A DNA stretch of 36,510 nt from an uncultured Oscillospiraceae bacterium (GTDB lineage: Bacteria > Bacillota > Clostridia > Oscillospirales > Oscillospiraceae). The notes below the pieces were generated by a model. That model had not been told where the DNA came from and did not search any database. It saw nothing but the letters and a program-made list of their open reading frames with translations. Position 1 is the first letter of the stretch. Each line of letters starts with the position of its first letter. The DNA lies in the NCBI GenBank assembly GCA_944385175.1, contig CALWWB010000011.1, forward strand, positions 1 through 36,510, in the 5' to 3' direction. The position numbers and the translations under genes are program-made. This document shows, one piece after another, positions 17,811 through 25,421 of the stretch.

Positions 17811-18809
17811 ATGTTTGAAAATCTCGTAGAAATACTCAAGGCCAATCCCCGGAAGATCGTCTACACCGAGGGTTCCGACGCCCGTATTCTGGAATCCGCC
17901 GCCCGCCTGAAAAAAGGCGGCTTCCTCACCCCCATCCTGGTGGGCAATGTGGAGGAAGTTAAAGACGCTGCCGCCAAGGGCGGCTTCGACATCGAGGGCC
18001 TGGAGATCCTTGACCCCGCCACCTATCCCGAAATGGACAAGATGGTGGACACCATGGTGGAGCTGCGCAAGGGCAAGATGACCGCCGAGGACTGCCGGGC
18101 CGCTCTCTCCAAGGGCAACTACTTCGGCACTATGCTGGTGAAGATGGGCGTGGCCGACGCTCTGCTGGGCGGCGCCACCTACTCCACCGCCGACACCGTC
18201 CGTCCCGCTCTCCAGCTGGTCAAGACCAAGAAGGGCGCAAACCTGGTGAGTTCCTGCTTTATTATGGTTCGCGACAATGAGATGCTGGCCATGGGCGACT
18301 GCGCCATCAACATCTCCTATGAGGACAAGCTGGACAAGGAGGGCAATGTAGTTCTCTCCGCCGCCGCTCAGCTGGCCGAAGTGGCCGTTGAGACTGCCAA
18401 GACCGCCAAGGTCTTCGGCATCGACCCCAAGGTGGCCATGCTGTCCTATTCCACCAAGGGTTCCGGCAAGGGCCCCAATGTGGATCTGGTACGCAACGCT
18501 ACCGCTATTGCCAAGGAAATGGCCCCCGATGTGGCTATCGATGGCGAGATGCAGTTTGACGCCGCCGTCTCCCCCGTGGTGGGCCAGCTGAAGTTCCCCG
18601 GCAGCAAGGTGGCCGGCTATGCCAACACCTTCATCTTCCCCGAGATCCAGTCCGGCAACATCGGCTACAAGATAGCCCAGCGCCTGGGCGGCTTTGCCGC
18701 TTACGGCCCCATCCTCCAGGGTCTCAACGCCCCCATCAACGACCTGTCCCGGGGCTGCGATGCCGAGGAAGTCTATCAGATGTCCATCATCACCGCCGCT
18801 CTGGCATAA
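17811..18809 (+). CDS. pta: Phosphate acetyltransferase
   Basis: Pta interconverts acetyl-CoA and acetyl phosphate; with acetate kinase it makes ATP from acetyl-CoA in fermenting bacteria. The protein is 332 residues, the size of the short single-domain enzyme. Recognisable segments are IVYTEGSDARILESAARL near the N terminus, GNYFGTMLVKMGVADALLGGA (about residues 103-123), FIMVRDNEMLAMGDCAIN, and MLSYSTKGSGKGPNVDLVR. The ATG at 17811 has GGAGG 10 nt upstream; the frame extends to 17742 but that part overlaps the promoter. No ackA is adjacent. The codon use is strongly biased to C-ending codons, suggesting high expression. A hairpin terminator follows at 18832. Confidence 0.97.
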   Translation: MFENLVEILKANPRKIVYTEGSDARILESAARLKKGGFLTPILVGNVEEVKDAAAKGGFDIEGLEILDPATYPEMDKMVDTMVELRKGKMTAEDCRAALSKGNYFGTMLVKMGVADALLGGATYSTADTVRPALQLVKTKKGANLVSSCFIMVRDNEMLAMGDCAINISYEDKLDKEGNVVLSAAAQLAEVAVETAKTAKVFGIDPKVAMLSYSTKGSGKGPNVDLVRNATAIAKEMAPDVAIDGEMQFDAAVSPVVGQLKFPGSKVAGYANTFIFPEIQSGNIGYKIAQRLGGFAAYGPILQGLNAPINDLSRGCDAEEVYQMSIITAALA

Positions 18810-18831
18810 GTCATAATCCCGTATATTAAAA

Positions 18832-18859
18832 GGGCCGGGCATAAAGCCCGGCCCGTTTC
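18832..18859 (+). terminator. Terminator of pta
   Basis: GGGCCGGGC and GCCCGGCCC flank ATAAA, followed by GTTTC, 22 nt after the pta stop. The T tract is short, so read-through into tadA is possible. Confidence 0.7.
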
Positions 18860-18903
18860 AGACCGTTTCAGACCGTATTTCCGTAAAAGACAGGAGGCCG
18901 CCA

Positions 18904-19365
18904 ATGCTCTGCCGCGAAAAGCAGGAAGAATATATGACCCTGGCCCTGGAGCTGGCCCGGGAGGCCGCCTCTCATGGGGAGGTCCCGGTGGGCTGCATTA
19001 TTGTGGACAGCGCCGGGGAAGTGATAGGCCGGGGGCAAAACCGCCGCCGGGAGCTCTCCGACGCTACCGCCCATGCGGAGATAGAGGCCATCCGTCAATC
19101 CTGCGCCGCCCTGGGGGACTGGCGGCTTGAGGGCTGCACCATGTATGTGACTCTGGAGCCCTGCCCCATGTGTGCCGGTGCAATTATCAACTCCCGCATC
19201 CCGGTAGTGGTCTACGGGGCCAGGGAGCCTGTCAGCGGCTCCTGCGGCAGCGTACTGAACCTGTTCTGGGAAAACTACGGCCACCGTCCGGAAATTCATG
19301 CCGGAGTGCTGGAAGCAGACTGCGCCGCCCTGCTCCGGGATTTTTTCCGGTGCAGACGGGATTGA
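18904..19365 (+). CDS. tadA: tRNA-specific adenosine deaminase TadA
   Basis: TadA converts the wobble adenosine A34 of tRNA-Arg(ACG) to inosine. The 153-residue protein shows the zinc/catalytic signature HAE (His57, Glu59) and PCPMCAGA (Cys87, Cys90), with VPVGCIIV at the N-terminal sheet and GCTMYVTLEPC before the second motif. Length matches bacterial TadA. AGGAGG lies 7 nt before the ATG. The SGSCGSVLNLF stretch replaces the usual AGAAGSV-type segment, a mild variation. It is followed by a symmetric bidirectional terminator. Confidence 0.96.
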   Translation: MLCREKQEEYMTLALELAREAASHGEVPVGCIIVDSAGEVIGRGQNRRRELSDATAHAEIEAIRQSCAALGDWRLEGCTMYVTLEPCPMCAGAIINSRIPVVVYGAREPVSGSCGSVLNLFWENYGHRPEIHAGVLEADCAALLRDFFRCRRD

Positions 19366-19392
19366 GGATTTTTATCTGCGATACAATGTATA

Positions 19393-19424
19393 AAAACTCC
19401 GAAGGCCGCGGCCTTCGGAGTTTT
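19393..19424. terminator. Bidirectional terminator between tadA and the PRT gene
   Basis: A perfect 32-nt palindrome (AAAACTCCGAAGGCCG and its complement) sits between the converging genes, with A and T runs at the two ends so that it can act in both directions. Confidence 0.9.
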
Positions 19425-19432
19425 CTTTTGTT

Positions 19433-19987
19433 TTATTCCTTTATGCTGCCGTCGGGATTAAAGAGGGGCAGAGGGGCCAGAGTGATGATGTCGTCCCGGT
19501 TCTGGGCATCGCCTTCAGCCAGGACCGCCATTTTCCCGGCAATGATGCCGCCGGCCTTGGTCACCAGCTCCTCCATTGCAACGAGGGACTCCCCGGTGGA
19601 TATGACATCGTCAATGATCAGCATACGCTTGCCCCGGATAAGCTCCGCGTCGGCAACATCCAGAACCAGTCTCTGCACAGCGGCAGTGGTGATGGACTTT
19701 ACCTCCACTTCAAACACCCCGGACATATAGGCCTTGGGGCCCTTCCGGGCCAGGAAATACTTGTCGGCAGCGCTCTGCCTGGCCATTTCATAGATCAGTG
19801 GGATTGCCTTGGCCTCAGGAGCGATCAGGTAATCATACTCCGGGGCCCGCTTAAGAAGTTCCGCTGCACAGTGCACCGTCAGCTCCACATCGCCGAACAT
19901 GACGAAGGCGCCTATATACAGGTCGTCGGCAACCTTGCACAAAGGCAGCTCTCTCTTTAAGCCGGCAATGTCCATCTCATAAGTCAT
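19433..19987 (-). CDS. Phosphoribosyltransferase, adenine-PRT-like
   Basis: Type I phosphoribosyltransferases attach a base to PRPP. The 13-residue PRPP loop is seen as MLIIDDVISTGES near residues 120-132, with the two acidic residues expected. The rest, including the APEAKAIPLIYEMA segment (about 57-70) and a KGPKAYM stretch, resembles APRT/Xpt-type proteins (COG0503). The 184-residue length also fits. It differs from typical apt in the hood region, so the substrate is uncertain; it may be a purine salvage enzyme or a regulator of the PurR type without its HTH domain. It is monocistronic, bounded by a terminator and its own promoter. Confidence 0.85.
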   Translation of the reverse strand: MTYEMDIAGLKRELPLCKVADDLYIGAFVMFGDVELTVHCAAELLKRAPEYDYLIAPEAKAIPLIYEMARQSAADKYFLARKGPKAYMSGVFEVEVKSITTAAVQRLVLDVADAELIRGKRMLIIDDVISTGESLVAMEELVTKAGGIIAGKMAVLAEGDAQNRDDIITLAPLPLFNPDGSIKE

Positions 19988-20038
19988 TTGTATTATTCCT
20001 CCCGAGAAACATATCTCATATAAAATGCTTACCTTTTT

Positions 20039-20066
20039 ATTCTATAGTAAAACTGAGAAAAATCAA
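20039..20066 (-). promoter_or_regulatory. Candidate promoter for the PRT gene
   Basis: Reading leftward, TTGATT (20061-20066) and TAGAAT (20039-20044) are 16 nt apart, about 45 nt before the start; GGGAGG precedes the ATG. Confidence 0.45.
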
Positions 20067-20107
20067 GTGCAAATTACAAATTAGCGCCGTCTTTACAGCC
20101 TGCCCCG

Positions 20108-20140
20108 GAAAAACAAAGAACCCCGCAGCGAACTGCGGGG
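20108..20140 (-). terminator. Terminator of the HtrA-type protease gene
   Basis: CCCCGCAG and CTGCGGGG (20121-20140) flank a four-base loop. Reading leftward the stem is followed by a T-rich stretch (TTCTTTGTTTTT), as in an intrinsic terminator, about 85 nt past the stop. The remaining 20141-20225 shows nothing. Confidence 0.8.
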
Positions 20141-20225
20141 CCCTTCGTTTGGGAGAAAAGAGAGGATTTATAGGAGTAGAAAAGTAGCAAATTCAGTTGG
20201 GGAGCAAGTCCCCGGTTTTTCCGGC

Positions 20226-21650
20226 TCAGCCGGCAGGCAGCACTCTGGCGGGGCTGTCGGAAGTGGAATAAGGCGTCAGTTCATCAAAGGTGATGCTGAT
20301 GCTCAGGTCTTCTCCGGCCCGGTATATTCCTACCTCGGTCGTATCCCCGGCGGAGAAATCCTTCACGGCCTCATGCAGATCGTCATAACAGGTGACTTCC
20401 GCATCCCCCAGCCGAGTGATAATATCCCCCGCCTGAAGGCCGGCCTTTTCGGCGCTGCTGCCCGGCTCTACGGAGTAAACATAGGCGCCCAGCGGCATGC
20501 CGTAATACTGGCTGTACATTGCGTTATAGCGCTCATCCAAGGTCACGCCCATATAGGCTTTACCGGTGACATATCCTGTGGTTATCAGATCCTGTGCTAT
20601 GGATACTGCGTCGTTGATGGGAATTGCAAAGCCAATACCTTCAACGCCGGTGTCACTGTATTTCGCGGTCACCACGCCAATCACTTCACCCTCGGTATTA
20701 TATACCGGGCCGCCGGAATTACCGGAGTTGACAGCGGCGTCGATTTGGAACATCTTTATGGAATCGACATTTTCATCTGTTTTGATTACTCTGTCGAGAG
20801 CGCTTACATGGCCTGTACTCATGGAGAACTCCAGTTCTCCCAGGGGATTGCCTACGGCATAGATCGTATCGCCAACGTTGAGGCTGTCGCTGTCACCGAT
20901 TTCCACCGGTGTGAGATTCACGGCATCTATTTTCAGCACTGCAATGTCGTTGCTCTCCTCCACGCCGACGATGACCGCCGCATAGCTGGTGCCGTCGTGG
21001 AGTATCACCGTCAGGTTCTGGTTCCCGGCATAGGCATACTCAATAACATGATAGTTAGTGACTATATATCCGTTTTCAGAAACGATAAAGCCGGTACCGC
21101 TAACATCGGAGGAACTGCTGACACCAAACAGATTAGTGTAGGCGACCTCGGTTGTAATACCTACCACCTGCTGGCAAGCCCTGTCATATATGGCAGAGGC
21201 CGGAACCTCTCCGCTGCCTGAAGTGGCAGTGGCCGAGGCGAGGGCGCTGCCCTCTGTAGCAAGGGTCTGTTCTTTCAGCTCGTCCATACCCTGCTGTAGG
21301 GCATCCACCCTGTCCGTCAGCCGGGAAGCCACGTAAGTGCCGCCTCCCAAACCGCCCAGCAGGGCACATATGAGACAGAGGCAAAGCGTTTTTGCAAAGG
21401 CGCCGGCCTTACCGCAGTTTTTCCTGGCAGGTTTCGGCTCTTTGGGTTCCCTGTTCGGCTTTTCAGGAGGGGTGTAATATCTGGGAGGTACCGTGTTGTC
21501 TTCTTCCCGGACATAGTGGGCATCGGAGTAGATCTTCTGGGTGTAGCCATTTTTGTAATGGTATTCTCCCCGAACCCTGTCCGTCTGGCTGTCGCCGGGC
21601 CGGTAGGTCTCGTGGGAATCAATCACATCATTTTCGCCCGGCACAAACAT
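20226..21650 (-). CDS. HtrA/DegP-type membrane-anchored serine protease with PDZ
   Basis: This 474-residue protein has a cytoplasmic N-terminal arm of about 80 residues rich in charged and Tyr/Pro residues, then one membrane helix (about residues 88-108). A Ser/Ala linker is followed by a trypsin-like domain with triad His201 (TNYHV), Asp235 (NDIAVL) and Ser313 (GNSGGP). A C-terminal PDZ domain (about 370-455) includes PGSSAEKAGLQAGDIITRLG. These proteases degrade misfolded envelope proteins. The ATG at 21650 is chosen because GAGG lies 9 nt upstream; a GTG at 21665 extends the frame by five codons. It is divergent from the SleB-like gene and ends before an intrinsic terminator. Confidence 0.94.
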   Translation of the reverse strand: MFVPGENDVIDSHETYRPGDSQTDRVRGEYHYKNGYTQKIYSDAHYVREEDNTVPPRYYTPPEKPNREPKEPKPARKNCGKAGAFAKTLCLCLICALLGGLGGGTYVASRLTDRVDALQQGMDELKEQTLATEGSALASATATSGSGEVPASAIYDRACQQVVGITTEVAYTNLFGVSSSSDVSGTGFIVSENGYIVTNYHVIEYAYAGNQNLTVILHDGTSYAAVIVGVEESNDIAVLKIDAVNLTPVEIGDSDSLNVGDTIYAVGNPLGELEFSMSTGHVSALDRVIKTDENVDSIKMFQIDAAVNSGNSGGPVYNTEGEVIGVVTAKYSDTGVEGIGFAIPINDAVSIAQDLITTGYVTGKAYMGVTLDERYNAMYSQYYGMPLGAYVYSVEPGSSAEKAGLQAGDIITRLGDAEVTCYDDLHEAVKDFSAGDTTEVGIYRAGEDLSISITFDELTPYSTSDSPARVLPAG

Positions 21651-21872
21651 CCATTTCGACCTCACTGTTCATGTGATACAGTACTCTTGCTTACGGGCTA
21701 TAATATAACCGGTATTTATGACGCTGTAATGAACAAAAAAGCAAAATTTTTTAAACAGATAGTTTAATATCTGTAATAAAAATATCATTTGCGTCCTGCT
21801 GTTATTTCCCGGCAGGAAATGACAAACTTTTATTCCCTCCTTGGGTATACTTGGCTCATAGGAGGTGAAAGC
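21651..21872. promoter_or_regulatory. Divergent intergenic region, htrA-like and sleB-like genes
   Basis: This is an AT-rich gap. A 7-bp inverted repeat, ACAGATA/TATCTGT, lies at 21755-21774. Leftward, TTACAG and TATATT with 16-nt spacing near 21703-21730 is a weak promoter candidate for the protease. Rightward, TATACT at 21846-21851 lies 21 nt upstream of the SleB-like start codon without a clear -35. Confidence 0.4.
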
Positions 21873-22703
21873 ATGAAAAAGTACATGTCTCTGGCCCTTG
21901 TATTTCTGTTCCTGGCTGCGGTACCGGCCCAGGCCCTGGCAACCGGGGCATCCCTGACATCCTCGCCCCCTCTGCCCTCCGAGATGCCTCCCCCCTCCCC
22001 TGCCGCATCCCAGCAACCGGATACACTGCCGGAGCTCCCGCTGCCGGATTCCTCCCCCCAGCCAAGTCCAAGCCCGGCTGCCTCCCCCGCCCCTTCGCCG
22101 GAGGCTGCGCCTCAGCCGGTGTATGACACGGTGCCTGAGGTACCGGCCAGTATATTTGATTTCCTGGAGGGCAGCAGCGCCACCATGGAGGTGGACATGG
22201 TAGCCTATTATCTCAGTGAGATGACTGCCGCAGCCGTATCCGGAGACACGGCTGCCGGCCTGGAGGCCGAGGAAAACCGCAACGCCCTCATTGATCTGAA
22301 GGGAAGCAGTCAGGAAAAAATATCTTTTGACGATCTCTATCTGCTCTCAAAGCTCATTTACGCGGAGGCAGGCAGTGATTGGCTCAGCGATGATTTCCGT
22401 CTCTGTGTGGGTGAGGTGGTGCTCAACCGGGTAGCTTCACCGGAATTTCCCGACACCATTTATGATGTCATATATCAAAAGAACCAGTATTCCAGCGTCA
22501 GCAGTCCCTCCTTCTCCACACTCATCCCCAGTCAGGACTGTGTTGACGTGGCGCTGAGGCTTTTGCAGGGGGAGCGCCAAATGGTCCCCAGCGTTGTCTT
22601 CCAGTCCAACTACGCCCAGGGCGAGATATTCTCTATCCACAAAGACCGGCGCCTTGGAGATACTTTCTTTTGTGTCAGCAACAATCTGGAACTGTACCCA
22701 TAA
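21873..22703 (+). CDS. Secreted SleB-like cell wall hydrolase
   Basis: This 276-residue protein has a signal peptide (residues 1-24, ending near AQALATG) and a Pro/Ser-rich linker (about 27-88) that probably spans the wall. A C-terminal Hydrolase_2 (SleB-type) domain from about residue 150 follows. That domain shows LIYAEAGSDWLSDDFRLC, VVLNRV, the FPDTIYDVIYQ segment and a final LGDTFFCV motif. SleB-type enzymes are lytic transglycosylases of spore cortex; many vegetative relatives exist, so a role in spores is not certain. The start is fixed by AGGAGG and an ideal spacing to the ATG at 21873. Its stop is immediately followed by the first flanking hairpin of repeat copy B, which is its terminator. 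Confidence 0.9.
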   Translation: MKKYMSLALVFLFLAAVPAQALATGASLTSSPPLPSEMPPPSPAASQQPDTLPELPLPDSSPQPSPSPAASPAPSPEAAPQPVYDTVPEVPASIFDFLEGSSATMEVDMVAYYLSEMTAAAVSGDTAAGLEAEENRNALIDLKGSSQEKISFDDLYLLSKLIYAEAGSDWLSDDFRLCVGEVVLNRVASPEFPDTIYDVIYQKNQYSSVSSPSFSTLIPSQDCVDVALRLLQGERQMVPSVVFQSNYAQGEIFSIHKDRRLGDTFFCVSNNLELYP

Positions 22704-22706
22704 TAA

Positions 22707-22978
22707 TAAAGCCGCAGGTAAAGGCAAGCTTTATCTGCGGCTTCAGCTTGTCAAAGAAGGCAAAGCCTTCTTTGACAAAAAGGCTTGCGCTGCGCTTCAT
22801 GCCTCGGTTGTACGCCTTTGGCATACAATTCGACACTTCGCTCCGCGAGAAGTGTTTTCTGCGACGTACACGCCGCCGCAGAAAACGATTGAAAAGTTTT
22901 TTCGCTTCGGCGAAAAAACTCTGCGAGGCTTTTTAACAATCTAAAGCCGCAGGTAAAGGCAAGCTTTATCTGCGGCTT
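22707..22978 (-). repeat. Structured repeat copy B with twin flanking hairpins
   Basis: The 37-nt hairpin sequence with arms AAGCCGCAG/CTGCGGCTT and inner TAAAG/CTTTA occurs at 22707-22743 and identically at 22942-22978. The core between them matches copies A and C. GCCTCG (22801-22806) pairs perfectly with CGAGGC (22924-22929). The element lies between convergent genes: 4 nt from the SleB-like stop and about 52 nt from the stop of the acyltransferase gene. ORFs inside it (for example 22751-22939 minus) are not credible. Confidence 0.87.
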
Positions 22979-23030
22979 TATTTATAGTAGTAATGCGGAA
23001 ATATGCAGATATCTGTTTTTCCAGCCGGAC

Positions 23031-23909
23031 TCAGTATATGTCGTCCACCACACGGGAGGGTGGAGCCTCCAGGATCTGAGGATGCTGGAATAGATAACGG
23101 TAGGCCTGGAGGAACTGGGCGTAGTAATGCCCGTCTACAGTGCGCTCATCCAAAACCATTTTGCAGTCCACATATTTTCTGTCCACCATGTTGCCGTGGC
23201 GGTCCAGCTCGTAGGCATGGCGCTTGGCGCCGAAAGCAATGAATACCGGCAGCGTACCGAAGTTATATATATGGTGGTATATAGGCCCGATGCGCAGTGA
23301 ACCCAGGTCGGTTATTATCATGGAGCCGTGGAAGGGGCTGGCGTCGGTGAGAGATTCCGGCAGCCATCCGAAATAGTCCATCATTTTAAGGACAGCAATG
23401 GCAAAGCGCAGCAGAAAGCGGGGCATGCGGCAGAGAGCCTCGGCCACATCCTCGGTGTTGTTGTTGCCGTCGGAGGCTTTGATCTCCTCAATTTTCTCAT
23501 TCATCTTGCGGTACACATCAAAGATGGTATCCGTAGGCTCAAAATACACCTTTATGGTGGTTTCGCTGGCATCCAGAGAGAGGCTGCGCTTGACCGTCAA
23601 AACCACGGCGATCCTGTCGGCTGCATAGATGCGGCGCCCGGCTATGAAGCGGTTCACTCCCGGCAGCATGGACACGCAGCGCACATAGGCCGCTATTAGG
23701 AAATGGAGAATGCCTATACCCTTATAGCCCTCGACGCGCAGGCGGCGCAGGTTCTTATCCAGAGTGGTGACTTCAAAGCTCTCCTCATACTGGTTGCAGG
23801 CGTCATTACGGCTGGGCATGATGAAGGGCATGAACTTATTGAATGCCGGCAGAGAGCGGACCAGCCGGCCGTCCTTTCTGTCGCCGAAACGGCGCTTATA
23901 TGTACTCAT
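23031..23909 (-). CDS. E2/CAT-fold acyltransferase-like protein
   Basis: This 292-residue protein resembles the catalytic domain of 2-oxo-acid dehydrogenase E2 subunits. No lipoyl or E1/E3-binding domain is present, so it is a stand-alone relative. The C-terminal motif is DERTVDG (about residue 255), where classical E2 enzymes have DHRxxDG; the catalytic His is Glu here. FHGSMIITDLGSL corresponds to the E2 TFTISNLG strand. Relatives in Clostridia are annotated as E2 acyltransferases without known substrates. Activity by the usual mechanism is doubtful. It is monocistronic with a good promoter at 23965-23993, converging on the SleB-like gene across repeat copy B. Confidence 0.8.
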   Translation of the reverse strand: MSTYKRRFGDRKDGRLVRSLPAFNKFMPFIMPSRNDACNQYEESFEVTTLDKNLRRLRVEGYKGIGILHFLIAAYVRCVSMLPGVNRFIAGRRIYAADRIAVVLTVKRSLSLDASETTIKVYFEPTDTIFDVYRKMNEKIEEIKASDGNNNTEDVAEALCRMPRFLLRFAIAVLKMMDYFGWLPESLTDASPFHGSMIITDLGSLRIGPIYHHIYNFGTLPVFIAFGAKRHAYELDRHGNMVDRKYVDCKMVLDERTVDGHYYAQFLQAYRYLFQHPQILEAPPSRVVDDIY

Positions 23910-23964
23910 AAGTTTCTCCTGCCTTTAATTATTTGAAATATTTTAAGTATCCCTTGGCACCGAC

Positions 23965-23993
23965 ATTATACAGGCAATCGCAGCAGAATACAA
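23965..23993 (-). promoter_or_regulatory. Promoter for the E2-like gene
   Basis: Reading leftward, TTGTAT (23988-23993) and a perfect TATAAT (23965-23970) are 17 nt apart, giving a leader of about 50 nt. The rest of 23910-24099 is AT-rich with no further feature seen. Confidence 0.65.
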
Positions 23994-24099
23994 GTAAAAA
24001 TTGAAATGTTTGTTAATTTTATGATAGGTTACAAATGTTTCTGTCCTGTCTGCAAGGACACATTTGCCCGGGGTGTAAAAAAATTTATATCTCCTTATT

Positions 24100-24361
24100 C
24101 AAGGGCGGCCGGATAAATCCGGCCGCCCTTACGCTTGTCAAAGAAGGCAGGCCTTCTTTGACAAAAGAGCTTGCACTGCGCTCCATGCCTCGGTTGTACG
24201 CCGAAGGCGCACAATTCGACACTCCGCTCCGTGAGAAGTGTTTTCCGCGACGTACATGCCGCCGCGGAAAACAATTGAATTTATTTTTTCGCCGGGGCGG
24301 AAAAACTCTGCGAGGCTTTTTCGGCAGTCTCAAGGGCGGCCGGGTAAACCCGGCCGCCCTT
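24100..24361 (-). repeat. Structured repeat copy C with twin flanking hairpins
   Basis: Hairpins at 24100-24130 and 24331-24361 share arms GGGCGGCCGG/CCGGCCGCCC but differ by a paired change: GGAT/ATCC on the left, GGGT/ACCC on the right. The core between them aligns with copies A and B and keeps the closing pair GCCTCG (24187-24192) with CGAGGC (24311-24316). The stem GTTTTCCGCG/CGCGGAAAAC carries a compensatory change relative to A and B. The right hairpin begins 31 nt past the stop of the DUF2804 gene. Confidence 0.87.
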
Positions 24362-24392
24362 TGTCGATTATAAGCTTGCCGCCTCCCAGGCA

Positions 24393-25418
24393 CTACCATT
24401 TGTTTTCCACTTTTTCGGCAAAGCCCGGGAAATCCTTCACTTCTATAGCCTGCCCGTCATCCAGCAGGGCCCGTCCTGTAAACTTTCCGAAGACCTGGTG
24501 CTGGTCGGACTTTATAAGCTTTATATCCGTGCAGGAAGCCCTGTCCAGCACCGGAACAAAGTCCATCTCAAATCGGCCGTCATCGGAGGAAAAGGTCCAG
24601 GGGGCCATAAAGTCCTTTTCTCCGCCGGGGATGTTGAACTTTACTTGGCTGAGCTTGTGAGCTTTGCCCTTGTAGAAGAGCATATTCTCGCTGGCGGCAG
24701 ATGTATCGCCAAAGCCGTAGCCTATGTTCCAGCCGAAGGGTACTCCCCCCACATGATAGGAGGCGGAGCCCCAGTACCAGGTGTTGTGGTAGGTCCAAAC
24801 TCCCCTGCCCCAATCCAGCACGCCGAAGCTCTCCTCCGGGGAAAACTCATAGCTGCGCCCGTCATAGAGTACGCTGCCGGAAGCTCTCATACAATTTATC
24901 TTCTGATTATAATAGAAATGTCCCGGCTTTGGGAAAGGGGTGCATATGACCATGCTCTCCTCAGGCTCCTCAGTGAGTTCCACCTTTGCATAGAGCGAGC
25001 CGCCAGGGCCGAAGTTTTTCATCTGGGCGATGAGGGTCCTTTTTCCGTCACCCTTATTTATAAAGCTTATGGAGTGATTTTTCCCTGCATGGAACACATC
25101 TCCCGCTGCGGAAGTCTCCGGCATATTGAGCCTTCCAAGAGGCATGAAGCTCATGGGGCTTTTGGTTATCTCCCATCCCTCCTGAAAGTCCAGAAGGGAG
25201 ACGGAGTCCATACCCATATAGCCGTTGTCGTCCACAGTGAGGGCCAGGGCAAAACGCCCGTTGTTTATAAGATAGTAGTCCCATTCCTTTATACGGAGCT
25301 TTGAGGCTTTTATGTCAGCCCTGCGGTATACGGGCAGCAGGCGCCGGGCAAAGCCGGCCTCAGCGAGATTCCCCTCACCGTCAAGGAGGGGTATTGCCCT
25401 TGTTATCTCATGCTGCAT
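24393..25418 (-). CDS. DUF2804 domain-containing protein
   Basis: This 341-residue protein follows the DUF2804 pattern throughout: an N-terminal AIPLLDGEGNL opening, the WDYYLI segment, the PGHFYYNQKINCM stretch (about residues 166-178), and the characteristic LDWGRGVWTY followed by WYWGSAS (about 203-222). It ends with a FGKFTGRALLDDG tail. It is predicted to be soluble and beta-rich; the function of the family is unknown, although structural relatives bind lipids or terpenoids. It starts 3 nt after the helicase-loader gene with a GGAG SD, so it is probably co-transcribed with dnaD and the loader, a link that may be only positional. Confidence 0.9.
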   Translation of the reverse strand: MQHEITRAIPLLDGEGNLAEAGFARRLLPVYRRADIKASKLRIKEWDYYLINNGRFALALTVDDNGYMGMDSVSLLDFQEGWEITKSPMSFMPLGRLNMPETSAAGDVFHAGKNHSISFINKGDGKRTLIAQMKNFGPGGSLYAKVELTEEPEESMVICTPFPKPGHFYYNQKINCMRASGSVLYDGRSYEFSPEESFGVLDWGRGVWTYHNTWYWGSASYHVGGVPFGWNIGYGFGDTSAASENMLFYKGKAHKLSQVKFNIPGGEKDFMAPWTFSSDDGRFEMDFVPVLDRASCTDIKLIKSDQHQVFGKFTGRALLDDGQAIEVKDFPGFAEKVENKW

Positions 25419-25421
25419 GCT

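Noticed and set aside
22751..22939. Small ORFs inside the three structured repeats on either strand
   Set aside because: The frames are not kept between copies (copy C is shifted, copy A has an in-frame stop) while base pairing is. They are probably spurious.
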